Assembly: GCA_021781495.1 (NCBI GenBank)
Contig: JAJXWS010000011.1
Location: 1-56,223 of the forward strand
DNA length: 56,223 bases
Direction of reading: 5' to 3'
Source: Acidobacteriota bacterium
GTDB lineage: Bacteria > Acidobacteriota > Terriglobia > Terriglobales > Acidobacteriaceae
In this document: positions 41,550-51,028 of the stretch, piece after piece
How the letters are laid out: every line of letters starts with the position of its first letter
Numbering within the stretch: position 1 is the stretch's first letter
Translations under genes and position numbers: made by a program
The notes under the pieces: generated by a model
What the model was told of the DNA's origin: nothing
Database searches by the model: none
What the model saw: the letters and a program-made list of their open reading frames with translations, nothing else

Positions 41550-42740
41550 CTACTGGGCGCCTGCGTCCCCTTCGCCGCCCGATCCCATGCTCCAGTTCGA
41601 GAGCAGGTTCTGGCTGGCTTCAGGAGCCTGGAGCAAAGGCTCCACGCCGGTCAGCAATGTAATGGCAGTAACGTCCGTGGCCCCCTCCGTGGAGACCAGC
41701 ATCACTGCATCACCCTTCTTCAAATCCGCAAGATGAATGGCAGGTGCGTTGCTCAGCACACGTTGCATCTCGCTGCCGTTCTCTGCGTGTCCCTGCATGC
41801 CTCCGGGCATTCCTCCAGGCATGCCGCCCGGGCCGGGCCAGTGCCGCGGCGCAGCGCCTGCTGCAGGGGCCGTCGGTGTTCCTCTGCCGGTCGCCGTGCT
41901 CCCCTTCAGCCGCGCGGCCAGCATCTGTGCCATCGGCTCAGGCAGAGCGCGCATCTGGGCCTCCGGCGTAATGTGGATCGTCACGTTTTTTTTGGTCTTT
42001 AAATCCTTGACGACAATATTGGAGTTCGCCGCATCCAGCGAGCTGATCGTTCCGGAGATGTTGCGAAAGCTGCCGGATACAATCTCTTCGGCCTGCATGT
42101 CCGTTCCATCTGCATTCTTCTGGCCGCGCGCGCGCAACTGGTCTCCCGCATGAATCGCGTTGATGGGAGCCGGTTGCGCCATATCGAAGCGCACTGAGGC
42201 TGGCGCGTAGCGCTTCAGCACGGTCGCGCTGGAAACATGCACATCGATGGTCTTTGTCGTGACGCCGGATCCGCTCGTCAGCACAATCAGGCCCGTCGCC
42301 GGGTCCACGCTCTTCACCAGCCCGCCCACACCTCGCAGCCGCCAGTCTTCGCGCTCCTTTTCCTGCTTCAGCAGCACATCCTCCTGCTTGATGGCGATGA
42401 TCTGCGTTGCCTGTGGAACGGCGTCAGTGGAGCTTGTATCCAGCCGGACCAGCACGCGGTCGTCCGGGGCCAGGTCGCTGAACTGCAGCGGGACCGCTGC
42501 GCTCAAATCGCGCTGTCCCGGCTCAATCCGCTTCAACACCGCCGTCGCCGGAACCTGCACCTGCCGTTCGCCGTCTATGTCCGTCTTCAGTGTCAGCGTG
42601 TTGCCGCTGATGGCAGTTACAGTCCCCATCAGCCGGGCTGGCGTCTGCGCCACGCCCTGCCATGCGGCCAGTACGAGAGCAACCAAGGCAACCAACTGAA
42701 TCGATCCAATCGAAACGCGCTGCATCATCCTGCCATTCAT
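41550..42740 (-). CDS. Secreted DUF5666-like protein
   Basis: 396 residues. A signal peptide (IQLVALVALVLAAWQGVAQ) precedes several repeated beta-barrel-like units of about 70-80 residues, each with a pattern like GTVTAISGNTLTLKTD, GLVKSVDPATGLIVLTSG and GTISSLDAANSNIVVKD, the DUF5666 pattern. A Pro/Gly/Met-rich stretch (PGPGGMPGGMPGGMQGH) precedes the last unit. The start is ATG 42740 with GGAG 9 bases upstream. It is followed by the TonB receptor after 38 bases and may be an exported partner of it; the molecular role is unknown. Upstream 42741-42963 shows nothing that I can name. Confidence 0.8.
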   Translation of the reverse strand: MNGRMMQRVSIGSIQLVALVALVLAAWQGVAQTPARLMGTVTAISGNTLTLKTDIDGERQVQVPATAVLKRIEPGQRDLSAAVPLQFSDLAPDDRVLVRLDTSSTDAVPQATQIIAIKQEDVLLKQEKEREDWRLRGVGGLVKSVDPATGLIVLTSGSGVTTKTIDVHVSSATVLKRYAPASVRFDMAQPAPINAIHAGDQLRARGQKNADGTDMQAEEIVSGSFRNISGTISSLDAANSNIVVKDLKTKKNVTIHITPEAQMRALPEPMAQMLAARLKGSTATGRGTPTAPAAGAAPRHWPGPGGMPGGMPGGMQGHAENGSEMQRVLSNAPAIHLADLKKGDAVMLVSTEGATDVTAITLLTGVEPLLQAPEASQNLLSNWSMGSGGEGDAGAQ

Positions 42741-42963
42741 AAGTTGAATCTCCGCGTCCGGTTCAGCCCGGCTCATGGCGGTAAAGGTTATCTATTCCGG
42801 TAGACGAGTCATTGCCGCAAAAGGTTGAGCGATTGTCCCACCCTGCGCAAACTTTCTCGCGGATTTGTGCCCGGCCCACAGAAGCCCCCGCATCTACGCC
42901 ACTTGCGCCGCGTTGAACCTTAAGCCAAGCTGAAGAAAAACCGGGGAAGAGAACGCTTGCCCG

Positions 42964-44475
42964 CTACCGCTGCAACTCTGCGCCTTCCAAAAACGTATAA
43001 CTTCCAGAGGGCGTAGCGCTCACGTGCGTGAGCCTGCGGTTGTGCACCACCACAGAATCCAGGTACCACATATTGATGGCGGGCAGATCACGCGCCAGTA
43101 TCTGCTGCGCCTGTACGTAATCCGTGCGGCGTTTCTGCAGATCGCTGCTCGCAGCCGCATCGTCCAGCAGTGCATCCAGTTGCGCATTGGAGTAGTGCCC
43201 GCGATTTGCGCCACGCGGCGAGAAGCGCGACGTCGCAAAAGCATAGCTGAAGATGTCCGGCTGCTCGTTGCCGCCCACCCAGCGCAGCGAGTACATCTGG
43301 AATGCTCCCCGCATCACATCCGCATAGAACGTGGCAAATTCATAGCTGCGCAGATCCAGCGCAATCCCCACAAGCGCAAGCTGCTGCTGCAGCACTGCGG
43401 CCAGGAGGCGCACATCTTCTGCCGTGCTGGTCTTCATCGACAGATGAAAGCGCACGCCATCCTTGCCGCGACGATAGCCCGCCTCATCCAGCAACTTCTC
43501 GGCCTGCGTTGGATCATACGCGTAGTGCGCCACGTCTCCGGTCCAGGCCCAGTGCGTCGGGGGCAGCAGGCTCTCGGCCATGCGCGCATGACCGCGTAGC
43601 AGCGTATCGATGATCAGTTGTCGATTCATTGCATAGGCAATCGCCTGTCGCACGCGGACATGGCTCAGTAGCGGATCGCGCATATTGAACGCAAGATACT
43701 GGATTGGCGTTCCCGGCGTGTCCTCAATCTGCAACTCCGCACGCTGCGCCAGCACCGGCAGTGCATCCATGGGCAGTGTGTTCGATGCGACATCCGCGGA
43801 TCCCTTTTCCAGTTCCAGCGACTCGGTAATGGCGTCCGGCACCACGGCAAAGCGCACGCGCTCAATCTTCGGCTCAACGTGCCAGCTCGCGGTTCGCTCA
43901 ATCACCACATCCTGGTCCATCTGCTGGCGGACAAACCGAAACGGCCCCGTGCCCACCGGATGCTGCCAGAACTCGCGCCCGCTGCCTTCCGGCACAATGC
44001 CAATCGCGCCCGTCGACAGATTCGTCAGCAGAAAATTGTCCGGCTGCCGCAGATGAAAGACGACCGTAAACGGGTCGCGCGCCTCAACGAACTCCACCGA
44101 CGCATACGCAGCAGCCTTGGGCGAAATCACCGCTCCGCTTCGCATCGAGTCAATCGTCCACGCTACATCGCGTGCCGTCAGTGCGCGGCCGTCATGAAAC
44201 CGCACTCCCTTGCGCAGATGAAAGACCAGCGTGTGCGGATCCGGCTCCTCCCAGCTCTCCGCCAATGCTGGAGTGAAGTGAAAGTTCGCATCGCGCTCCA
44301 CCAGCCCGTCAAATAACAACTCATCGATGTGTTCTGACTGGCCATCGGTTCCAATGCGCGGGTCGAGATTCGCCGGGCTGCTGTCTATCAGAAACACCAC
44401 CGTGCGCGGATCTCTCTGCGCCGTGCGGCATCCAGCCAGCATCAGCAGCGCCGCCAGCGCAAGCCATTTACGCAT
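42964..44475 (-). CDS. Family 5 (peptide/oligopeptide) solute-binding lipoprotein
   Basis: 503 residues. The lipobox LMLAGC anchors it to a membrane, followed by the SBP family 5 fold (NLDPRIGTDGQSEHIDELLFDGLV, the HLRKGVRFHDGRALTARDVAW signature). Relatives bind oligopeptides, nickel or murein tripeptide. Its ATG lies 8 bases inside the anmK gene, so it belongs to the nagZ-anmK operon, and a cell-wall peptide or muropeptide ligand is the best contextual guess. No permease or ATPase gene is nearby, so it must share one encoded elsewhere, as MppA does with the Opp permease in E. coli. Confidence 0.87.
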   Translation of the reverse strand: MRKWLALAALLMLAGCRTAQRDPRTVVFLIDSSPANLDPRIGTDGQSEHIDELLFDGLVERDANFHFTPALAESWEEPDPHTLVFHLRKGVRFHDGRALTARDVAWTIDSMRSGAVISPKAAAYASVEFVEARDPFTVVFHLRQPDNFLLTNLSTGAIGIVPEGSGREFWQHPVGTGPFRFVRQQMDQDVVIERTASWHVEPKIERVRFAVVPDAITESLELEKGSADVASNTLPMDALPVLAQRAELQIEDTPGTPIQYLAFNMRDPLLSHVRVRQAIAYAMNRQLIIDTLLRGHARMAESLLPPTHWAWTGDVAHYAYDPTQAEKLLDEAGYRRGKDGVRFHLSMKTSTAEDVRLLAAVLQQQLALVGIALDLRSYEFATFYADVMRGAFQMYSLRWVGGNEQPDIFSYAFATSRFSPRGANRGHYSNAQLDALLDDAAASSDLQKRRTDYVQAQQILARDLPAINMWYLDSVVVHNRRLTHVSATPSGSYTFLEGAELQR

Positions 44476-45637
44476 AGCTCACCTGGCCCAGAATCTCCTG
44501 CCGCGATGCGCCCGTCGCCGACGGCACATTGCCCGGCAGCCGATGCCACGTTTGCCACGCCAGCAGCGCAAAGGCCGCGGCCTCCTTGGCCTGCGCAGGC
44601 AGTCCAAAGGCCTCGCTCGCGGCCAGCTCGCAGCCCAGCGGCGCCAGCCTCTGCGCCAGCATCGCCATCAGTGTGGCATTGCGCGCGCCGCCGCCAGAGA
44701 CGATGTAGTCCACGCCATGCGCCTTCATCCGCGCGTGCACAAACCGCGCATAGCCCTGCGCAATAGTCTCAGCGGTCAGAGCAGTCGCCGTCGCAAGTGC
44801 ATCTTCAGCGCGGTTGCTGTGCCGTCTGCACTCAGCAAGAAACTCAAGCGCATACTCGCGGCCAAATTGTTCGCGTCCTGTAGTGCGCGGAGGCTTCGCG
44901 GCAAAGTAGGGATGACGCAGCGCCTTCTTCAGCACCGGCACAATCACGTTGCCGCGCGCAGCAGCTGCGCCATTGCGGTCAAACGGCCTGCCCAGCAACT
45001 CCTGCGCCAGCGCGTCGATCACCATATTGCCCGGCCCGGTATCAAACGCCTGCACATCCGAGGGCTTTGCCGCCGCGGGTATCGCAGTCAGGTTCGCAAT
45101 GCCGCCGATGTTCTGCAGCACGCGGCCCCTCTGTGAATGTGCAAATAACACATAGTCGAGCAGCGGCACCAACGGCGCACCCTGCCCGCCGGCAAGCATA
45201 TCCGCCGGCCTGAAGTTCCACACTACGGGCACACCCGTAGCCGCGGCAATTGCGCCGCCTTCGCCCAGTTGCCACGTGCAGGCAAACTCGCGCCCTGCAT
45301 AGCGCATCGCGCGCGCCTGGTGATACAGCGTCTGTCCATGGCAACCAATAAGGTCCACCTGTATGCGATGACGTCGCAGCGTCTCGCTCACCGCTTCGGC
45401 ATAGGCCAGCCCCAGTCGCCAGTTCAGCCGCGCCAGTTCCGCAGTGGAGATCTGCGCGGCATTCATCGCCGCAAGCACCGCGCGCCGCAGCGCCACCGGA
45501 TACGGAAATCCTTCCAGCGCAAGCAACTCGAGTCGCGGCCTCTGTCGTGCAGGCACTATGCGCACAACAGCGACATCCACTCCGTCGGCCGACGTGCCGC
45601 TCATGACGCCTGCCACGTTCATTGCCTTTGCGCTCAT
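44468..45637 (-). CDS. anmK: Anhydro-N-acetylmuramic acid kinase
   Basis: 389 residues. It cleaves and phosphorylates 1,6-anhydroMurNAc to MurNAc-6-phosphate, a cytoplasmic step of cell-wall recycling. The ASKHA signature VAGVMSGTSADGVDV is at the N-terminus, with IGCHGQTLYH, GGIANLT, AFDTGPGNMVID and the late VSGGGARNATLM. The ATG overlaps the nagZ stop (ATGA), and the stop overlaps the binding-protein gene. No murQ etherase gene, which would use the product, is in the window. Confidence 0.95.
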   Translation of the reverse strand: MSAKAMNVAGVMSGTSADGVDVAVVRIVPARQRPRLELLALEGFPYPVALRRAVLAAMNAAQISTAELARLNWRLGLAYAEAVSETLRRHRIQVDLIGCHGQTLYHQARAMRYAGREFACTWQLGEGGAIAAATGVPVVWNFRPADMLAGGQGAPLVPLLDYVLFAHSQRGRVLQNIGGIANLTAIPAAAKPSDVQAFDTGPGNMVIDALAQELLGRPFDRNGAAAARGNVIVPVLKKALRHPYFAAKPPRTTGREQFGREYALEFLAECRRHSNRAEDALATATALTAETIAQGYARFVHARMKAHGVDYIVSGGGARNATLMAMLAQRLAPLGCELAASEAFGLPAQAKEAAAFALLAWQTWHRLPGNVPSATGASRQEILGQVSYA

Positions 45638-46773
45638 GCTGTCTCCACCGCGGTTGTATTCCTCCCAGGCGTGTCGGTTGCGCTGGAATACTTCAATGCC
45701 TGCTCGCGAAATCGCAGCACGCGCTGTTGCAAAGCCTCATATTGTCGCGTCGTCAGCGCTGCGGGAATGCCGCTTGCAAACAACCGCGCGCGCTTCCGGC
45801 TCATCTGTTGTGCACGCGTCGTCAGCATTCTGCGAAAGGCCGAGGACCGCTCGCCCTCTGCGACCAGCGCCTCATACGCACGCAGAATCAGCTCGGGACT
45901 ATGGCAAATCTCCAAGAGGTCCATGCCTGCGCGCATCGCGGCCAGCGCCGCATCCTCAATGGACATGGATTGCAGAATGCCGCCCATCTCAAGATCGTCA
46001 CTGAACACAATGCCTCGATATCCAATCCGTTTCCGCAGCAGACTCGTAATCCAAAAGCGCGACACGCTCGCGGGCGTGCTCTTTGCCTGCGTCGCTGGAT
46101 AAGCCGCGTGATTCACCATCACCATCGGCAGGGCATTGCGCAAAGCGCGATACGGCTCCAGGTCCTCGCGCCACAACTGCTGCCACGTGCGATCAATCGA
46201 CGGCGTCTCCATATGCGAGTCCAGCCTTCCGCCGCCCAGCCCCGGAAAGTGTTTGCCGCAACCGGCAACGCCGCGGCCGGCCAGCCCTGCCAGAAACTCG
46301 CGCGCGTATGCAGTAACGCTCTCCGCTTCGGCAGCAGTGACGCGCGTTCCCATCACCTTTGCTGATTCCAGCAGAGCCAGATCCAGCACTGGCGCCAGCG
46401 TTGTGTTGAATCCAAATGCCTGCACGCCGCGCGCAATCAAATCGCCGTGTTCCCGCGCCAGCCCGGGTTTTGCCAGTTGTCGTGCAACGCGCGCCACATC
46501 CATCGCGCTGGGCATGGGCGCCAGCGCATCGCGAAGACGGTCCACTGTGCCGCCCTCCACATCCACGCAGCGAAAACTCCGCTTCGCACACAGCGCCGTA
46601 GCCTCGTGCAGCAGTGCGCGCGTCTGTTGCGCGTCGGCGATGTTGCGCTTGAAGAGAATGATGCCGCCCGGCCTCACCAGCCTCAGCCAGGCACGCTCCA
46701 TCGGTGTAAGCTCCGTGCCGCTCAGGCCCACAACCAGCAGGCTGCCCACCACCCTGCGCAACGTCGCCGTCAT
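45634..46773 (-). CDS. nagZ: Beta-N-acetylglucosaminidase NagZ-like (GH3)
   Basis: 379 residues, a single GH3 TIM barrel as in NagZ. The family motif KHFPGLGGGRLDSH carries the Asp-His acid/base pair, and the nucleophile Asp is in VFSDDLEMGG. NagZ removes GlcNAc from GlcNAc-anhydroMurNAc(-peptides), providing the substrate of AnmK encoded next. No clear signal peptide is seen, although the N-terminus SLLVVGLSG is moderately hydrophobic. The ATG overlaps the mutS stop (ATGA). Confidence 0.92.
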   Translation of the reverse strand: MTATLRRVVGSLLVVGLSGTELTPMERAWLRLVRPGGIILFKRNIADAQQTRALLHEATALCAKRSFRCVDVEGGTVDRLRDALAPMPSAMDVARVARQLAKPGLAREHGDLIARGVQAFGFNTTLAPVLDLALLESAKVMGTRVTAAEAESVTAYAREFLAGLAGRGVAGCGKHFPGLGGGRLDSHMETPSIDRTWQQLWREDLEPYRALRNALPMVMVNHAAYPATQAKSTPASVSRFWITSLLRKRIGYRGIVFSDDLEMGGILQSMSIEDAALAAMRAGMDLLEICHSPELILRAYEALVAEGERSSAFRRMLTTRAQQMSRKRARLFASGIPAALTTRQYEALQQRVLRFREQALKYSSATDTPGRNTTAVETA

Positions 46774-49418
46774 GCCTTCTCCCTCAGTTCCTGTTGCAGT
46801 TCCTCCAGCAGATTCAAGGCCTGCAACGGCGTAAGTGCATTCACATCCACTGCTTCGATCCGGTCCACAATTCGCTGCGACAGTGGCGTAAAGATCGTCA
46901 GCTGCATCGGCTCTGGAGCGGTCTCCACCTGCACGCTCTGCCTTTCCTGCTTCTCGTGCTGGCGCAGCACATGGCGCGCACGCTCAATGACCGCATGCGG
47001 CAGTCCGGCCAGCTTGGCCACTTCAATGCCGTAGCTCTTGCTCGCGGCTCCGGGCTCAATCGAATGCAGAAACACAATGCCGTTGGCAGCTTCTTTTACG
47101 CCCACGCGCAAATTGCGCACGCGGGGCAACTTCTCGGCCAGCATGGTCAACTCATGATAGTGCGTGGCAAACAGTGCGCGCGCACCGGTCTCCGCATGCA
47201 GATACTCCACCGTGGCCCAGGCCAGGCTCAGCCCGTCAAAGGTCGCTGTACCGCGTCCCATCTCATCCAGCAGAATCAGCGACCGCTGCGTGGCTGTGTT
47301 CAGAATCGTTGCCGTCTCAGTCATCTCCACCATAAAGGTGGAGCGGCCGCGCGCCACGTTGTCGCTGGCTCCAATGCGTGTGTAGATGCGATCCACCAGC
47401 CCCAGCCGCAGGCTCTCGGCTGGAACAAAGCTGCCCATCTGCGCCATCACCACCAGCATGGCGACCTGACGCAGATAGGTGCTCTTTCCACCCATGTTCG
47501 GCCCGGTAATCAGCAGCAGGCTTGGCCCGTCCGCGCCGGCGTTCAAATACACATCGTTGGCGATGAAGCGTCCCTCGCGCGTCTCCTCCATCCACTGCTC
47601 AATCACCGGATGCCGCGCGGCCTTCGCCTCCAGTACAAGCTCCTCTGTTAATTGCGGACGCACGTAACTCCGGGCTACGGCTAGATGCGCAAAGCATGCC
47701 AGCAGGTCCGCTTCAGCCACCGTTGCGGACGAGCGCCGAATGCGTCCCGCAGCTTCCAGCACAACGCGGCGCAGTTCCGCGAAGATGCGCTTCTCAATCT
47801 CAATTGAGCGGTCGTGCGCCGTCAGAATCTTGCGTTCGTACTCCTTCAGTTCCGGGGTTGTAAAGCGCTCCGCATTCACCAGCGTTTGCTTGCGCTCATA
47901 GTCCGCCGGAGCCAGCGCCAGGTTCGCCTTCGTAATCTCGATGTAATATCCAAACACGGAGTTATAGCGAACCTTCAGCGAACCAATCCCGGTCCGCGCC
48001 CGCTCACGCTCCTCAATCGCGACAATCTGCTGGCGTCCCGTCGACGAGATAGCCCGCAGATCATCCAGCTCCGCATCCACGCCCGCGGCAATCACGCCAC
48101 CGTCGGCCAGCGTCAGCGGAGGCTCCTCCACAAGTGTCGCGGCAATACGCGCCGCAATATCCTCCAGCGTGTCCAGCCGTGCGCACAGCTCGCACCATAG
48201 CGCCGCCTGCATCTGCAGCAAAGCCGTTTTCAATCCCGGCAGCCGCGCCAGGCTCATGGCCAGCGCGCGCACATCGCGTGGTCCAGCGGAGTCCAGGCTC
48301 AGCCGTGCCAACAGGCGCTCCAGATCCAGAATGCCGCCGAACGCCCGTCGCATATCTTCGCGCTTCAGCAGGTCCGCCTGTGCTTCGGCCACGGCCTCAT
48401 AGCGCGCCTCCAGCGCCGTCGTATCGGCCAGCGGACGCAGAATCGTTGCTCGCAACAGCCGCTTGCCCATTGGCGTCTCGCATGCATCCAGCGTGTGGAA
48501 GAGCGTGGCCCGCTGATCCTGCCCCGCGAACAGCGGCTCTACCAGTTCCAGGTTGCGCACCGTCACCTGGTCCAGCTCCAGCGCGTTCGAGTGCTCAACA
48601 AAGCGCAGCGAATCGATATGCAGAGCATCCTTCTTCTGCGTCGTGCGTACGTAGTGCAGCACCGCGCCCGCGGCAATTGCGGCCGGCGCATGGCCCGCCA
48701 GGCCAAAGCCCTCCAGCGAGCGCACATTCAGTTGCCGCTCCACCAGCGGAACCGCAAAGTCCCGTGTCCACACCCAGTCTTCCACGCGAGTGCGGGCGGC
48801 AATCCGCTCCAGTCCCGCAGGAGGCTCACTGCCGGCGGCCAGCAGCACTTCGCTCGGACTGGCCAGCAGCAGCGCATCCACCGCCTGCTGCCGTGCTGTC
48901 TCCCCGGCAAACTCGGCCACGCGAAACTCGCCCGTCGAAACATCCAGCAGCGCCACCGCGCACACCGGGTTCTTGCCCCGCGCTTTTTCAGGAACCGCCT
49001 GGTAGAACGCCGCCAGAAAATTGTTCTGCTCCTGCCCCAGTCCCGTGTCCAGCGCCGTTCCCGGCGTCAGCACGCGCGTCACCTCGCGCCGCACTATCTT
49101 CTTGGTTAGCTTCGGGTCCTCCATCTGATCACAGATGGCGATGCGATAGCCCCGCCGCAGCAGCTGCGTCAGGTAGCCATCCACCGAGTGGTACGGCACT
49201 CCGCACATCGGTACCTGCCGCTCGCGGTCGCGCGCCGTCAGCGTCAGTTGCAGTTCGCGGCTGGCCACCACCGCATCGTCATAGAACAGCTCATAGAAAT
49301 CCCCCATGCGGAAGAACAGCAGCGCATCGGGATTCTCCCGCTTGGCCGCTGACCACTGGCGCATAAAAGGCGTTAACTCCGCTGACGACTTTTCCTGAGC
49401 AGCCGCCCGCAGAGCCAT
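46770..49418 (-). CDS. mutS: DNA mismatch repair protein MutS
   Basis: 882 residues. The mismatch-recognition motif FFRMGDFYELFYDDA with its Phe/Glu is at the N-terminus; the connector, lever, clamp and ATPase domains follow, with Walker A GPNMGGKST, LILLDEMGRGT and TFDGLSLAW. It recognises mispaired bases. I use ATG 49418, giving a normal distance to the recognition motif; the frame is open to ATG 49502 without a ribosome site in either case. It leads the operon mutS-nagZ-anmK-binding protein, an unrelated functional mix. It is divergent from the GlcG-like gene. Confidence 0.95.
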   Translation of the reverse strand: MALRAAAQEKSSAELTPFMRQWSAAKRENPDALLFFRMGDFYELFYDDAVVASRELQLTLTARDRERQVPMCGVPYHSVDGYLTQLLRRGYRIAICDQMEDPKLTKKIVRREVTRVLTPGTALDTGLGQEQNNFLAAFYQAVPEKARGKNPVCAVALLDVSTGEFRVAEFAGETARQQAVDALLLASPSEVLLAAGSEPPAGLERIAARTRVEDWVWTRDFAVPLVERQLNVRSLEGFGLAGHAPAAIAAGAVLHYVRTTQKKDALHIDSLRFVEHSNALELDQVTVRNLELVEPLFAGQDQRATLFHTLDACETPMGKRLLRATILRPLADTTALEARYEAVAEAQADLLKREDMRRAFGGILDLERLLARLSLDSAGPRDVRALAMSLARLPGLKTALLQMQAALWCELCARLDTLEDIAARIAATLVEEPPLTLADGGVIAAGVDAELDDLRAISSTGRQQIVAIEERERARTGIGSLKVRYNSVFGYYIEITKANLALAPADYERKQTLVNAERFTTPELKEYERKILTAHDRSIEIEKRIFAELRRVVLEAAGRIRRSSATVAEADLLACFAHLAVARSYVRPQLTEELVLEAKAARHPVIEQWMEETREGRFIANDVYLNAGADGPSLLLITGPNMGGKSTYLRQVAMLVVMAQMGSFVPAESLRLGLVDRIYTRIGASDNVARGRSTFMVEMTETATILNTATQRSLILLDEMGRGTATFDGLSLAWATVEYLHAETGARALFATHYHELTMLAEKLPRVRNLRVGVKEAANGIVFLHSIEPGAASKSYGIEVAKLAGLPHAVIERARHVLRQHEKQERQSVQVETAPEPMQLTIFTPLSQRIVDRIEAVDVNALTPLQALNLLEELQQELREKA

Positions 49419-49561
49419 GGATTGGAGGTCGTCTTGGTTCACGCTGGATTCAAGACTATCGTGGCAGGTTGCGGGTCGGGTAGTCGCACCTGTGCAAGCC
49501 ATGGGAATCTACTGCCGCACATCCGTTAGGATGGTCAGGTCACCGGACATCAGGAGGGAAG

Positions 49562-50068
49562 ATGAAGCGTTTGCTCGCCATCGCAATCACGGTTGCCATG
49601 GTTCTTGCCGTGGGTACGGTACGGTCGCGGGCAGCCGGACCTCCCCGGCTGCCGAGCGCGAAAAAGTTCGATCGCCTTGCACAGGCCGCTCTTGCGGCCA
49701 TGCAGAAGCGGGCCGCTGAGCTCAGTGTCTCTGGAGTCGCCGTGGTCGCGTACGCGCCGGGCGACACCATCACTGGCTGGACATCCCGGATGCTCGTGGT
49801 AGGCCGCATGCAGGATGCCTCCACCGCCACCAGCAAAGGCAACAACCTGCTCGGCATCGCCTACGCCAAGGCCAGCGAGATGGCCGCCACCCTGCAGAAC
49901 AGCGGCACCGCCCAGCGGCCACCCATGACCGGCGAGTTCGGCTGGCAGGGAGGCGTGATCGGCCGGGGCAAAACCGGCTACATCATCGTCGCCTTCAGTG
50001 GCGGCAAATCCGAGGACGACGTGCAGGTCTCCCGCGCCGGTTTGGCCATGTTGCAGCCCGCCCTCTAA
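49562..50068 (+). CDS. Secreted GlcG/HbpS-like domain protein
   Basis: 168 residues. A signal peptide (LLAIAITVAMVLAVGTVRSRAA) precedes one domain resembling the GlcG/HbpS family (segments SRMLVVGRMQDAS, GIAYAKASEMAATLQ, GWQGGVIGRGKTGYIIVAFSGG). HbpS binds heme, but most members have no known role. AGGAGG with a 4-base spacer precedes ATG 49562. Being next to a heme/cytochrome operon on the same strand is suggestive only; 123 bases with a separate regulatory site lie between them. Confidence 0.75.
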   Translation: MKRLLAIAITVAMVLAVGTVRSRAAGPPRLPSAKKFDRLAQAALAAMQKRAAELSVSGVAVVAYAPGDTITGWTSRMLVVGRMQDASTATSKGNNLLGIAYAKASEMAATLQNSGTAQRPPMTGEFGWQGGVIGRGKTGYIIVAFSGGKSEDDVQVSRAGLAMLQPAL

Positions 50069-50138
50069 CTGCATCGCAAACAGTGCATACCGCCCCGTGA
50101 AACGGAGCACGACCCAACCCCGGAAGATTTGGCCGGGA

Positions 50139-50154
50139 AGTGATTTACATCACA
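50139..50154. promoter_or_regulatory. CRP/FNR-family-like operator before the ccsA-hem operon
   Basis: AGTGATTTACATCACA contains a perfect inverted repeat GTGAT-TTAC-ATCAC (50140-50153). It fits both TGAT-N4-ATCA (FNR/DNR-type core) and GTGA-N6-TCAC (CRP core). It ends 38 bases before the ATG of the first gene. A CRP/FNR-family regulator controlling heme and cytochrome c assembly by oxygen, redox or carbon status is a reasonable inference. Confidence 0.55.
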
Positions 50155-50191
50155 GTAAGCAAGTGCGTTACCCTTTAAGGTAGAGAACGAA

Positions 50192-51028
50192 ATGCATCTT
50201 CTCTGGCTTCGAGTTGCGGCTATCCTTTATGCGACGGCAAGTGTCGCAGTCTTCCCGGCCGTGCTCTATAACAAGGAGCGCTGGCGCAGTATCTGCGTGC
50301 ATCTGGCCGGGATTGGCTTTTTCTTCCACTTTGTGTCGGTCGTCGAGATGCTCGTCCAGGCGCATCGCTGGGTGCCGGTCGGCATTCGCGATGCCGAGTC
50401 CCTGATGGGTCTCGTGGTGGCGGCGATCTTCTTCCTCGTCTGGTGGCTCTATGGAGCCATCTCCCTTGGAATCTTCGCCTTACCGATCACCTTTTTCATC
50501 ATCTTCGTCCCGTCTCTGGGCTTGGAGCACTACACCTTCCCCTCCCAGGGAGTTCGTACCAGCTGGCTTGTGGCGCACATTATGGCGCTGCTGGCGGCCT
50601 ATGCCGCGCTGGGATTCAGCCTGCTGGCCTCCATCCTTTATCTGGTGCAGGAGCGCCGCCTCAAGTCCAAGCTCAAGGCCACCCAGTCCGTCTGGTGGGC
50701 GCCGCTGGACTGGGTTCCGCCGCTCGACACGCTGGAGCGCATCGCGCACGGAACGCTGCTCTTCGGCTTTCCCTGCATGACGGTCGGCCTGGTTATCGGC
50801 TCGGTGCTGGTGCAGGAGACCGACCTGGGCGCGGCCTACTTCCTTGATCCCAAGGTGCTTGCCTCCTTTGCCATGTGGGCCGTCTACGTCCTGCTCTTGT
50901 TCATTCGCCGCACCGCAGGACTGCGCGGCCGCCGCGCCGCCTATCTCTCCGGAGCAGTCTTTGTGGTGATGTTGGCCGTATGGGCCGCAAACATGGTCAG
51001 CCACGTTCACAGGTTCGGTGCCCAATGA
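50192..51028 (+). CDS. Cytochrome c assembly protein CcsA/HemX family
   Basis: 278 residues, integral membrane protein with about 8 segments. It lacks a soluble domain and contains conserved histidines and the tryptophan-rich region of the CcsA/CcmC/HemX superfamily (FLVWWLYGAISLG; HIMALLAAYAALGFSLLASILYL; HGTLLFGFPCMTVGLVIGSV). It either handles heme for cytochrome c maturation or, as HemX in Bacillus, affects glutamyl-tRNA reductase levels. Its position directly before hemA with an ATGA overlap fits HemX; the sequence cannot decide between the two. A CRP/FNR-like site is in its leader. Confidence 0.88.
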   Translation: MHLLWLRVAAILYATASVAVFPAVLYNKERWRSICVHLAGIGFFFHFVSVVEMLVQAHRWVPVGIRDAESLMGLVVAAIFFLVWWLYGAISLGIFALPITFFIIFVPSLGLEHYTFPSQGVRTSWLVAHIMALLAAYAALGFSLLASILYLVQERRLKSKLKATQSVWWAPLDWVPPLDTLERIAHGTLLFGFPCMTVGLVIGSVLVQETDLGAAYFLDPKVLASFAMWAVYVLLLFIRRTAGLRGRRAAYLSGAVFVVMLAVWAANMVSHVHRFGAQ

